A stretch of 64,000 bases of DNA from Plasmodium brasilianum (lineage: Eukaryota; Apicomplexa; Aconoidasida; Haemosporida; Plasmodiidae), in contig NC_090115.1 of assembly GCF_023973825.1 (NCBI RefSeq), positions 1,178,001 to 1,242,000 of the forward strand, read 5' to 3'. Below, piece after piece: positions 12,465 to 24,642 of the stretch. Numbering within the stretch: the stretch's first letter is position 1; every line of letters starts with the position of its first letter. A program made the position numbers and the translations under genes. The notes beneath the pieces are model-generated. The model did not search any database, had not been told where the DNA came from, and saw only the letters and a program-made list of their open reading frames with translations.

Positions 12465-15400
12465 AACGAATAATAAGGTATATGTTTTTTATGTAACGAA
12501 TTATTTGTTATAAGGAAATACTTATATTATATATAGCTATTCACTTAAACATTTATACAATTGTTTTAACTTTATAAATATAACTGCATATAAATAGATT
12601 TTTTGATAGAAAAAAGTTGAAAACTATATTCTTATTTTTTCCTTGAATTTATATGTATTTATATTATTCAAATTAAACTTTAATTTATTATTTCAATTTA
12701 TTTAAATATTATGATGTATTATATATATTTGGATAACTAAATAAGTATTTATGAAAAATACATATCTATGAGTTATATAAAAAATGTAATTGTACTATTT
12801 ATAAAAATTTATTAAAATTGTGTGTTAATTTATATTTGAACTATAAGAAATGGCATTGCATGTTTTTCATTAAATTCCAGTATAATTTTATTATTTGTTA
12901 AAACAATTAAAAAAATGCATCATTATTATTGAATTAAAAATTTATGTGGCTTGTTTTATATTTAATGGAACGAAGTAAATATATTCGGTTTGAAAGATAA
13001 AAATAATTGTATATATATATATATAATCCTAATGTTTATTATATATAATAAGTTTTTATAAGAAATCTTTTATAGAATATATTTATTCTGATAACTTATT
13101 AAGAGTCATTTACATTTATTTTTTTTTGCGTGATATAAAAGGTAGAATATATTCATATAATAAAATATTATTTTCATGAATGTGTTCTATTTGTAGTTGC
13201 TCAATAACGAAAGAATTATAAATACTTCACAATAGAATTAATAATTAACACAAATTAACTTATTATTATTAAGCACATTTTTAATTAAATATGGGTAAGT
13301 ATAATTAAATATATATTTAATAAAAATCTGCAATCGCTTAAAATATATGTACGTATATTTTATATTCATTATTATTGGATACGATTAATGAAATAAAGGT
13401 AGTTATTCATTAATAGACGATGTGTTGAATTTGTTTATCTTTTTATTTTATTTTTTTTCGTAATGATAGTCCTATAAATATGTTTTATGTGCCTACAAAA
13501 ATTCTCATATTAAGGGTAAAGAAGATAAGTATATATTCCCAACAACCATACAAATAATATTCATGTATTATCTAGAGATTTTTTCCTTTCTCTATCTTTG
13601 TAAATGTATTATGTAAAATGTTAATATAATTTTAAAAGTATATAAAAATATATATACTATGTATTATAGATTAGTAATTTTTTTAAATTAGTATCTATAA
13701 TATTTAAATCAAAATAAAGCTGAAAATAAGAATTATATTTTTATGCATAACCCATAAATACGTAACATGATATGTGTGTGTTACTTAAATTTTAATGTGT
13801 TGTATTTAAAAATACTTCATATTATTTTTACAATATTTCGTTAAATAAGTATAATGTATGAGGTATTTTATGAAAAAATTTGAGTTAATTTAGTAAATAT
13901 ATATCATTTTATTAAATAAGGTTTTTCATAGATTCTAATGGAATTTACAATGTAATATTAATGTATGTTTTAATTGCTATAACTGCAAATATTTTAAAAA
14001 GTATCCTTTAATCAATTAAATAACACATGCACATATTTTTACTTATAAATGAATACTTAAATTTTGGAGATTTTGAGATTAGCATATAGGTAAAATTATG
14101 CATGAAGATAATAAAAAGCATGTTAATAAAAAATTTAATAAAAAACGCATATACATATTTTTTAATATTAAATATATTTATTTACTCTGGTATCTTATAT
14201 TAATATATATAATGTGGAATAATCTATTGTATTAATATGTTTTTTTTTTTGTATAAATTTCAATATAAACAAAAATAAATATTTGAACGGGAACCAATTC
14301 TTTCTCATTTAGTACTCGATTAGGAACAATATAAAAATGGAGAATATCCATGCATAATCATTATATATTAGATGGAAACTATTGCAATATAAACTATTAC
14401 GGTCATTTTGCTCTTTTATATCATATTATAACTATTCTTATTTTGTTAGTAGTAAGTTGAAATATGCATTTGTAAGATTATATATTATTTTTTTACATTC
14501 TTTTAGACATTACATTATTATAAAAGATTTTCATAAATTTTAAAAACGTTTGAAAACAATTTACATATATTATATGAATATGTTTTTAAATAACATTCTG
14601 ATAATTACCATTAACTACTATGTATTGAAGGAAATCACACAATACCAAGTAAATATATGTTTCTAATTATGATTAAATGAAATAACATTTGGGATTAATC
14701 TTAATTGTAATTAAAAAATAATTTTCATTTATTACAAGACTAAATTTATGTAAACAGAATTACATGTACAGTTTCATTTTTGTTTTATCTGTTTTACTTT
14801 TCCATGGAATTTATAGAATGTATAATACTAACAACACAATTAAAATATTATTATGTATCTTGATTATAAATTCAGCAATCTAATATTATTTTTGTTTATG
14901 CTTCCTATGCATGGTTTTGCGTTAAGAGTTATAAGTATATAAAAATTTTGTTCTTATACTATAAGTAAACAAATTTTCTGCTACATAATACTTTTATAGA
15001 GCCTACATTTATTAGATGAGATACTTTATGGTAATACACAATCCTTATATATCCATCTATAATATTTTTCAAATTTAGATAATATAATATGTTAAAAAAG
15101 TTTAGAATTTAAAAATACTGTATAAATTCAAGTAAGGAAAGTTAATTATACTAGTTAAAAAAGTAATGTAAAAAATTATTAAACTGAAATTTGTCAATTA
15201 AATATTATATCGTATTACAATTTACATATATCAGCATAGAAAAACAAATAAATATATATACGAATTAGTAACGAAATAATTTATATATTGTTAAGGTATT
15301 ATATAGGAATTTATTTAACATTTAACAAATATATAAATGGATTAGTACTTTTTATCTTTGAATTACATAATAGACTTGTATGTATATATTTATATATATA

Positions 15401-15950
15401 TAAGTTACTAATCAATCCTTTATAATATGAAAAATAATTAAGAATATATAATATTCCAATTTAATAAAGGATATAACTAGAATATGATATAATAAATTAA
15501 GAAATACATTTAAATAATTGTTTTAATGTCATAATTATTTTTTACTTTCTTGAAATATAATAATAAATTCCATACTATATATGTTATACAAGATAAAAAA
15601 AAAAATTCTTTTTAAAATCTGGGCATTTATAAATTTCAGAATCAGAATATAGTTACAGAATTGAACTGAAACATCTTTTACCTTTCTTTCTTCCTTCATT
15701 ATTTATGTAATCTGCTGTATATATTAGAATTTTTAGTTTATTTTATTCTATATGTATTGTTTAATTTTTTAGTTTGTTCAATTTTTATTCTGATTTTTAG
15801 TTTTTTATTTTATTACCTATTTAGGAACTATTTTCAAATATATACATATATATATGTGTAACAAATATAAAAAACATATGTAATATATCCTTAAAACTTT
15901 ATTTGCTTCAAATTTCCACTTCTCCCTTTTACCTATATTTTATAATAATA
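12465..15950. other. AT-rich intergenic region
   Basis: Its first 700-800 bases resemble the 3' flank of the other fam-l-type genes, for example a T run followed by GCGTGATATAAAA near 13121-13140, matched by TGCTTGACATAAAA near 25300. The rest is low-complexity AT-rich DNA in which no gene was found. Confidence 0.5.
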
Positions 15951-16249
15951 TTTTATTTATTTGTTTTTTTTTTGGAATTACTATTTTAAAAATTAGATTC
16001 ATTAAATAAAAAATTATTAAATATTAATGGAATTTATTAATGAAGGATTATTAAAATTAATAAAGAGTACAATTTATGTTCAGTTATTGTGACACAGTCA
16101 CTGAATAGTGAATATTTATTTAATCTGTTATAATAATATTTTTGATATATGTAATTATAATTGCAAAAAATTATTTTATTTTTTTCTATTTCTGTAAAGT
16201 TATTAGTAGTATGTTTATGTATTGACAGATTCTGCATGTATAAATTTCT

Positions 16250-18500
16250 ATAAAAAAAAAAAAAATTTTAGTTGATATGTACATTGCATATCTATATGAA
16301 CATTAAAAATACGCATTAAATTTATTAGATCACTTATATCTCTATCGAGGGGAATTATTCTTAGTAAAAAAATGTTAATATAAAAAAGGGGAGAATGGGG
16401 AATAAGGAAAATAAATGACCGTGCCATGGAAAGGTGCCCGCAAAAAAAAGAAAAAAAGAAAAAAAGAAAAATATTAAAAGAAAAAAATCATAAAATGTTG
16501 TTAAGTACAATAATATACATGTGAATGTAATTCCCATTTAAACACATTTTTTTTTATTATCATGTTTATCCTTTTAAGGAGCAAATTGAAAAGATGTATT
16601 CTACAATCAAAAGACGAATATACACATAAATGGTAAATGAAAAGTGGTAATTAATGAAAAAAACAAAAAGGAAGTGTATCAGTTTACAGAAATATTTTAC
16701 TGTATTTTTTTGTTCTTATTTAATTTATGAAATAGAGAAAAAACAAAATAAATCTATAATTATGTATCTTCTCTGTAAATGGTAATATAAAAATTGAAAA
16801 AAAGAATTATGAAGAATTTTTATGTGTCACGTATGCTGCTATACTGTATACATATATGTGTACATGCGTATGTGCATAAAGATACGCATGTATATATATG
16901 TACAACCATATGGTGATCTGTCAATATACATACTTCAGTATATGTACCTTTTTATAATTCTCAAGATGCACGTTTGCTTTTATACCTTTTAAAATACTTT
17001 ATGTTACTTGATAATAATATTAAAAGGATTAATGTAGGCATATATCTGCTCAAAATAAGAGCATATTGAAAATTTAAAGCAAATAAATAAAATAAAATGC
17101 ATTTTATATGGTATGCTTTATATTTATCTTCTTATGATTGCATTTCGATTATATATTATTGTGACTGAGTACGATACATATATATATTTATTTATGTTGT
17201 CTCCCCCTGTGGATGTGACACGAATAAAGAAATCCTATTAAAAAAATATTTTTATAAAGGTATTGATGTATAAATAAGCCACTTAAAATAAAATAAATTG
17301 AATATTGTATTTATTTTGAGAAGATAACTTTATGTATATAAATAAATGATATGAGTGCACAATTGTATGCATGTCTGTGTATATTCATCGGATAGCATTA
17401 TTCATAAGGCATTGCTTATTTATGAATATAACACGCATGTATTTATATTTCATATACTATCTTTCCTTATATATAATAGAATGTTTATATTGAAAAATTT
17501 TAACTGAAAGTACATACGTGCATACATGTACCTATACATACATGTACATATACATGCAAGTACACATCATAAATGTGCACGTAGATACATGTATACATAG
17601 AAACATTTGGATATTGGAAGTTTGTTTATGCGTTATTGCTCACAGTACGTTCTTATGATACATCTTTATACATGTTTACATGTAAGAGGAAGTTTATGTT
17701 TACAGGAAAGAATAGAACAAATAATAAAATTCTTATAAATGCCATAGGTGTAGAACACAAATAAATGATGAACATTGGAGGAAGTACTTCTGTTAAGGAA
17801 GTAATTAAAAAAAAAGAAAAGAAAGAAAGTATTTGTTAAAGCACATTAACGTGGTGTTACTTTAATTAATTAGTTTCACAAAAAACTTGTTTAAGAGTAG
17901 ACCATTTTATATTGCGTTTGAATTATAAATGTACTTTTTATTACCTTTATTAAAGGTTCTTATACAAGTTTTTAATTGCTGCACCCTTAGTAACAGCATA
18001 GAAAGTATAAACGCTAGAGTAGAAAAAGAAAATGCACAATATGAACATGTATAAAGCTGAAACGTATATAATTATTAATTCATCGTACTATAATGAAGCA
18101 GAGTTTATATGTCCTCGTAGGAGTGAATATAAATATGATGGACTTATGATTGTATACACATGTTTTCAATAATCACAGCTCATAAACATGCATGTAAAGA
18201 GTATGAACATTTAATAAAAAAAAAATATGAAAAAACAACATGCGCATGAAAATTTTAATATGAAATATTAGTTAAAATGGTACATAGAAAAGAAAGACAA
18301 TTATTCTATAATTTTTGTTGTTTTGTTTTGTAAAAAATACATTAGATAAATGCATCTAAACTTATTTGTAATATGAAAGTTTTAAATATATTTAAAAAAA
18401 AAATAAACTAATTAGAAAAATTAAATATCATTAAATCACCAGAGCACATTGTAACATAAAAGGATGAAACTTGTAATAATCTATATTATCGCGCTCATTC
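16250..18500. other. Non-coding island of higher complexity (copy A)
   Basis: Compared with its surroundings this stretch has visibly more G and C and fewer long A/T runs, but no long open frame on either strand. It contains G/A-rich tracts (16380-16475, with repeated GAAAAAAA units), TACATGTA/TGCATA-type microsatellite patches (16840-16920, 17510-17600) and a perfect 11-base inverted repeat, TACATGCGTAT at 16861-16871 and its complement at 16882-16892 around a 10-base spacer. The same segment recurs at 32.55-34.7 kb. It resembles internal-chromosome intergenic DNA more than the rest of this subtelomere. No function can be assigned; a non-coding RNA, a regulatory region or captured core DNA are all possible. 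Confidence 0.5.
16861..16892. repeat. Inverted repeat (stem-loop)
   Basis: Perfect 11-base arms TACATGCGTAT and ATACGCATGTA with loop GTGCATAAAG. A shortened version with almost the same loop sits at the matching place in the second duplicate (33358-33379). Confidence 0.6.
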
Positions 18501-20832
18501 TAGCATATATATGTTTGTATGGATATTATTCATAGAACTCCTTGTAGTATTATTTTTGAAAAGTTCTAATAGTTCTATAGTAAGAATTCTTAAAGAAATA
18601 TTAACGAAATAACAGCAAAATAATAATTTCGATGAAAATATAGACAACACGTATTAATATATTTTTAAACCAAATATTGAAATAAAAAAAGTCATATACC
18701 CTATTATCATTGTAACTTTCATAACATCTATTAAAAAAAATATAAAATAATATTATAACCTTATATTTGGGAGAAATGGTTATTGTAGGTGATACTATAT
18801 CTGTAAAACGACAAAAAACATAAAGGTAGTATTATATATATATTAATTTATTTGTATACAATATACAATAAATATATATTTTTAATAAAGTAATTAATTT
18901 ATTCTGTAAAAATTTACAAAGGAGCTAATAACAAATTTCAAGAAAAAATGAGAATTATTTATAGATTATTTGTTTATGTTGTCGTATACGCATACTTAAT
19001 TAATTTAAACTTATGTAAATATATTTAATAAATATAACATGCATAATACGTTTTAGGAAAAAATAATTACTCCTAAAGTTTAGCAACTAAATTACATGAA
19101 AATTTAGAAAATAATTTTTTACTAGAAGCTTATAAATTTAAATATTTTTTATTATATATTCATTATAATAAATAGTATTATTTATTGTGATTCGCTGATA
19201 TACATTTTTATATAAACATAATTTGTAAATTTTTACGAACAGATAACTAAATGATAGAACCAATTAACGGTACAATATCAAGAATACTTTTTAATTATAA
19301 TTATATTTCTGTATATAAATATATATTCTGCGTACATATGAAAACCTGAAACAAAAAAGATTATTATCATATTTTTGTGAAATATTAAAATATAGTATAT
19401 ACTATATAACCTATTAAAAATTCAAAGATTTTTTTTACTTTTCTTTAATTAAATTTTATTTTGTAAAAAAGTAAATTTATTATGTATATTTGGGACTTAT
19501 TATTATTATACTATAAAAATAATATATTATTACATTGTTTTTTTTTTTTAATTATGTGTATTTACCATATTAAACTAACATTAATGATTATAACTATTTC
19601 TGCTTTTATAGCTACTTTTAATAATACATCTAATATGTTTTATGTTAATGTATGTAATTTCATGTATGATTTGGGTAATATTTCTATTTAAGTCAATGCA
19701 AAATATATAAGTTATTATTTAATCCATAAGTATGTTAAAATTTAAAGTATACATTATATATTTTCCTAAATTTTATTATATGTTTTTTTTTTTATTTTAT
19801 CTTTTTGTTTATCTTAAGGATATTACTTTTTGTTGTAAATTATTTTATTTGCAGTGATTTTTTTTTAGAATTTTTTTTTTTAAGTAATATATTTACTAAA
19901 ATATTATTTTATTAAATTCTTCTTTTTTTTTAATATTATCATTTCTATAGAACTTATAAATTTATAATTTTTTTTTTTAAAAATAAAATAATAAAAAAAT
20001 ATAAATTGCTTTATTTTTAAATGTAATAAATTTCACCTCAGTTATGGGAAAAAAAATGTATTATTTTAAATTATATAAAAATTATAGTATATCGTTTATA
20101 AAACAATGGTAAAAATATATTAAACTGTTAAATTGGATAGTATTTTGAAATAAAAGTTTGTACTTTATTTAAAACTTAGAATGTAATTTTTATATTATTA
20201 CATTATAAATGCTGCACGTGTAGTAGGTTTATAGAATATATTATAAAGTAACATGTAACATATAAATTTGTCTTTTTTTATTATTTTTTCTCTTTGATTC
20301 TCATTAATACTATTGTATGCTCTAGAATATCTTGTGTTTTTCTATTATAATATAATGTTTTAAAAGCATAAACTATATAAAGAAGTAAGCTCATCCTTAA
20401 GTTGCTAAACAACAAATTAATGACTATATTACTAGTATAAGCTAATGTATCTATTTTCACCGTATATATTTTTTTTATTTTAGTTGTAAAATAGAATCCT
20501 TATGAACTAAAAAATCCATTTTATTTTAATATTATTATGAAAATTACTTACAATAAACACTTATACTTGTTCTGTTAGAGTATTAATATATATATATATT
20601 TTTTGAGAATTTATGAATAATATTACATTTACAGAAAGTTATTTATTTATGTTACCTTTTTCATAATAACTTTCTTGGAAATATTTACAAAAATATATTT
20701 AAAATTATATTTGCTTTAATATACTGTATACATGTATTTTATTTATGAAGTTTTTTGTTCTTTTAAGAAATATAATAACTATGAAAATAAATATACCTTT
20801 TCATTACTATCTAGTGGATAAACAGTTATAAT
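18500..20832. other. AT-rich intergenic region of copy A
   Basis: Low-complexity DNA between the island and the PHIST-like pseudogene. A 69-codon hydrophobic frame at 19482-19691 is not preserved in the duplicate (about 35.95-36.15 kb, where the frame is broken), so it is not called as a gene. Confidence 0.5.
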
Positions 20833-21300
20833 ATGAAAGAAAAAATGTATTTTTTTATTTTAGTAAAAACTATTATAATTATATTTCTTATTTGGAGATG
20901 TTCTAATTTATACCATACTGTATAACGATGACATCACTGAAAACTTGCCTTATATTTTTTGATAACTGATATTAAATGTACTTATATGAAAATTTTCTTA
21001 TAGGTAGATTCATCATATAATAAATAATAAAAATATTATTTTTTCATTATGATGTATTTTAGATAAATCTTTAGATAATTAAAACAGTAATGATAGAACC
21101 ATATATACAACAAATGGTTTTTCATTGTCAGAAAATAAGAAAGTAACGGGTAATACACGATTAAGGATATATTATATGGAATTAGATAAGATGATTCCGA
21201 TAATGAAATCAATAATATTAAATCAGAATATAGTGGAAAAGGTTAGTGTAAGGTTACAGATAATTCAACTGCTTCAGCAAGAAAATTAGTAAAGAAATGA
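20833..21300 (+). pseudogene. PHIST-like exported protein pseudogene, N-terminal part (copy A)
   Basis: Exon 1 (20833-20919) is an intact 29-codon hydrophobic leader starting Met-Lys-Glu-Lys-Met and containing Leu-Ile-Trp-Arg-Cys, with a GTATAA donor: the same size and phase as the fam-l/fam-m signal exon. The intron is about 20920-21062. Exon 2 starts with a Lys-Ser-Leu-Asp-Asn-type stretch, followed by a Thr-Thr-Asn-Gly segment where a PEXEL Arg appears changed (Gly-Phe-Ser-Leu-Ser-Glu), then Asp/Ser/Glu-rich sequence and a Lys-Gly-x-Cys-Lys-Val-Thr-Asp stretch. It is broken by stop codons and at least one frame change, and ends at a TGA at 21298. No C-terminal PHIST helix bundle is seen downstream. 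The N-terminal style is that of PHIST-type exported proteins, judged from memory of the family. A more decayed copy lies at 37301-37763. Confidence 0.6.
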
Positions 21301-23174
21301 GAATCTTCTGTATATAATCCATTTGCAGTGAGAAATATATTTTTTTTTTTGGAAATCTATTATATAAATGATTTTATTATATATATTGTCGGAAATATAT
21401 AAATAATACCCAAAGTATAAAATATTCAGCGAGTATTAATATCTATTTATTATTTACTCTATATGAATACATTCATATATAATGTTTTTGTTATTTTTTT
21501 TATAACTTATTACATTAAAAAATTTATTGTCTATTAAAAAATGAATTACAAAAATGATTATTATACTCTAGTGAGAGAACCATAACTGTATTGAATTTCA
21601 TTTCTTTATTATGTATTTTAGTGTTTATTTATGTATTAGTAAAATTTTCAAAATAAACAGTTGTAGTATGAGAAAATGAAATTATATCCTATATACATTT
21701 CATATATTGTTTTCAGAAATAATATTTTTCATGAGTCAAAATAAATTTCGCTTTATGCTTAATGAAATTATAATCTCAGATAAAACAACTGTTGTATAAT
21801 TTAAACTTTTTTTTTATGCGCCTTAGATAATAAACAAATATATACTTGCTGCACAAATGTAAAAAAAAATTATATTAAATATTTTTAACAGTTCGCGTGT
21901 TTTTACCTTAGCTTTATTATAATATTTAATTATTTTGGCATAATTTAACACGTTTGTGCATTTCATGCAAATATATATTTTTCTCAACATACAAAAGTGA
22001 AATTTATATTTCTCTATATTAACAATATAAATATGTGCTTAATAAGCAAAAGTTATATATACAATATGTATCATGTAGATTTACATTATGAAAAATATGT
22101 GATCGTTTAATTTAATATGTAAGATTACAGATATTATAGCTTCACTAATCTAATGAAGTAAATTATATTTTTAAAAATTTTTTATTTTTATTTTTTTTAT
22201 GGTTTCAAGTGATAATTTTTATGAACTTTTAAAAAAATTCTTTATACATTAATTTTAATTTGCATAAATTACGTTTTTTTCATATAGATAGAACAAAACC
22301 ATATTATTTTTTGTGTTTTAATATATTTTTTATTTATAAATAAATATAATGGGTCATATTTATATAAAAATATTATGTGAAATACAGATTTCATAACTTA
22401 TATGATGTAAAGTTTTTTTCAGTAGATTTTTTATATATTTCACGTATGAAATTATTAATAAATAAAGACATAATTCTACATTAATATATAAATTATTAAC
22501 GGAACATTATCTATTTAAAAATTCTTGAATTATTATTTATAAATGACGGGATTAAACGTCTTTCAGATTAGTTATTATCTTATGTAATTTTTGGAGTTAA
22601 AAACTTTTTAAAAAAATTATTTAAATATATATGAAATATATATTGACAAAAAAAATATTCCTTTTATTATCGAATTAAATAACTAAAGTATATTTTCTAT
22701 AACATTTTTATGTTATATACTTTGTACAAAATGGCTCTATAAATATTTATTTCTTTTTTTCTGTATTTCTTATAAATATATATATTACATTACAAAAATA
22801 TAAAGTAATATAAAAAAAGTAGATAAACTTATGGATTATTCTTTTATACAAAATAGTATAAATTATATTTAATTAGATACAATAACCTTCAACAATTATT
22901 ATTAAGAAGTAAATGATAAGCTTTTATATACCTTTTGAATATATACTTATTAAGTCATACGCTAAAAATTTAATGTTATATATTATAAAAAATATAATAA
23001 AGAATATATATATGGGGTAACTAGTGACAAGAGGAAAAATAAAATAAAATAAAAAGTTGTAAAATGTATTCTTTTCTTTCTTTATTATTATACTGTTATA
23101 ATAATTAATAAGAAAAAATCAATTAAATAAGTAATACTTCTTTTAATGTAGATAATTATCTATTTTCTATATTC
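21301..23174. other. AT-rich intergenic region upstream of the fam-l-type gene (copy A)
   Basis: No gene seen. The sequence aligns with 37.76-39.72 kb throughout (for example the stretches around 21360 and 37850 and around 22440 and 38900), so it belongs to the duplicated unit. The expected C-terminal part of the PHIST-like gene is absent or unrecognisable. Confidence 0.5.
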
Positions 23175-23217
23175 TCTACATTCTATATTCTATATATATA
23201 CCCTACTTGGAAATATT
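23175..23217 (+). promoter_or_regulatory. Conserved upstream element of the fam-l/fam-m genes (copy 3)
   Basis: TCTACATTCTATATTCTATA followed by TACTTGGAAATATT, 417 bases before the ATG at 23592. It is the clearest version together with the one at 39723. Confidence 0.5.
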
Positions 23218-23591
23218 ATGAAATCATATATATATATCATTTTATTTAGAAAATTAAAAAAATGGTAATTTAATTAATTTACTATTTTGAATAAATAATT
23301 TTCATATTTTGAATATTTATTACCGAATTCATTTTATATTATATTATATAAAGTTACACTTTTATAAATAATTTTAATATAATAATTTTTGTATATATTT
23401 TTATGGTTACTTTTCTTTATCTCTGTCGTAAAAGAATTTATAGGTGCATACATTTAATTTTGTTTTATGAAAATATAATAAAAAAAGAAGTTAAATAAAT
23501 AATAATAGTGCCCCTTATTATTAAGAGTATATTATATTATTATTAATTATATACTTTTTCAGTATATTGTACCATATAAGAGATATATATT

Positions 23592-24642
23592 ATGGAACAA
23601 CAAATTAAGTCACTGTTATTTATTAAAATTTTTACATTTATCCTTTTATTTTGGATATGCCATTTTTACATATATATGGTATATTAATATTACTTTAGGA
23701 AATTTGTATTATTTATACGTTCTGTGTTGTGCCTTTTTAATGCTGTTTTTTAGAATGATAATATTTAATCTTATACATAATAATTATTGATATTATTTTT
23801 TTTAGATGGCATTTAACAAGCTTTTTGATATTAACTACAATCATCATAGAGAATTATATACAAGAAATTATCGTTCGTTGGCAAAATATAAACAGTATAA
23901 TCATTCAAGTATTACATGTATAAATGAACAGTTACCGAATGGAGTGAACAATAAAAGTGATATAACTAGTAAAGAAAAATATGCTGAAAGAAAAAAAAAT
24001 CATTCAAATAGAGTTTTACCAACTAATGAAAAAAGTCATAGAAAAGATACAAAAAGTAAATCTTATATATTTGAAACAAAAAAATATTCCCATTTAGAAA
24101 AAAAAATATTCAAAGAACTTGATTATGCAGATTTTCTTAAAAACAACAGGACAATTAGTGATAAGATTTATAAAAAAATAATATTTAAAAAATGCGGATT
24201 ACGATTTGCTTTACCATTGTTACTATTTTTGGTGTTAGCATTATCATTTATATTAGATAAATTTTGTGGATATGGGCTTACATATGTTTTGTATAAAGTG
24301 ATACTTCTCTGTTCTCCTGTAGTACAAGTTAGTGATCTAAGTGGAATTTCATATCTTTCACACATTAAAAATCTTTCAAAATTATATACAAAACCTGCTT
24401 CTCCGGCCTTAGTGCACTTATATGACATTCTGAACAGACCTCCTTTAAATTGGTTCACAAAAGTTTTGATAAAAAAGAACGGATCTCCAGTTAGATTCGA
24501 AAATCATTGTGTACCATATTTTTTGGGATTTCTAATATATTTTGTGCCTTTATTCATATTAGGTATCATACTTATATCAGCGGTTTTTTATTATCATAAA
24601 AAAGTTAAAAAGTTCGAAAAAATTAAGTTCAGGAAAAAGTAA
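23592..24642 (+). CDS. Fam-l-type exported protein
   Basis: Two exons: 23592-23678 (29 codons, starting Met-Glu-Gln-Gln-Ile-Lys and ending with Trp-Ile-Cys-His-Phe-Tyr) and 23806-24642, intron 127 bases, phase 0; about 307 residues. PEXEL-like Arg-Ser-Leu-Ala-Lys at 52-56. Core at about 118-149 (YIFETKKYSHLEKKIFKE, then DYADFLK and NRTISDKIYKK). First membrane helix at about 162-182, a loop of about 84 residues containing Cys, Pro and two short amphipathic stretches, second helix at about 267-291, tail YYHKKVKKFEKIKFRKK. It pairs with the fam-m-type gene 3.4 kb downstream and is the counterpart of the gene at 40135, which has the same length and a closely similar core but a different loop. 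Function unknown. Confidence 0.9.

Noticed and set aside
19482..19691. 69-codon hydrophobic frame on the plus strand
   Set aside because: The frame is broken in the duplicate at about 36 kb, and there is no splice partner or upstream element.
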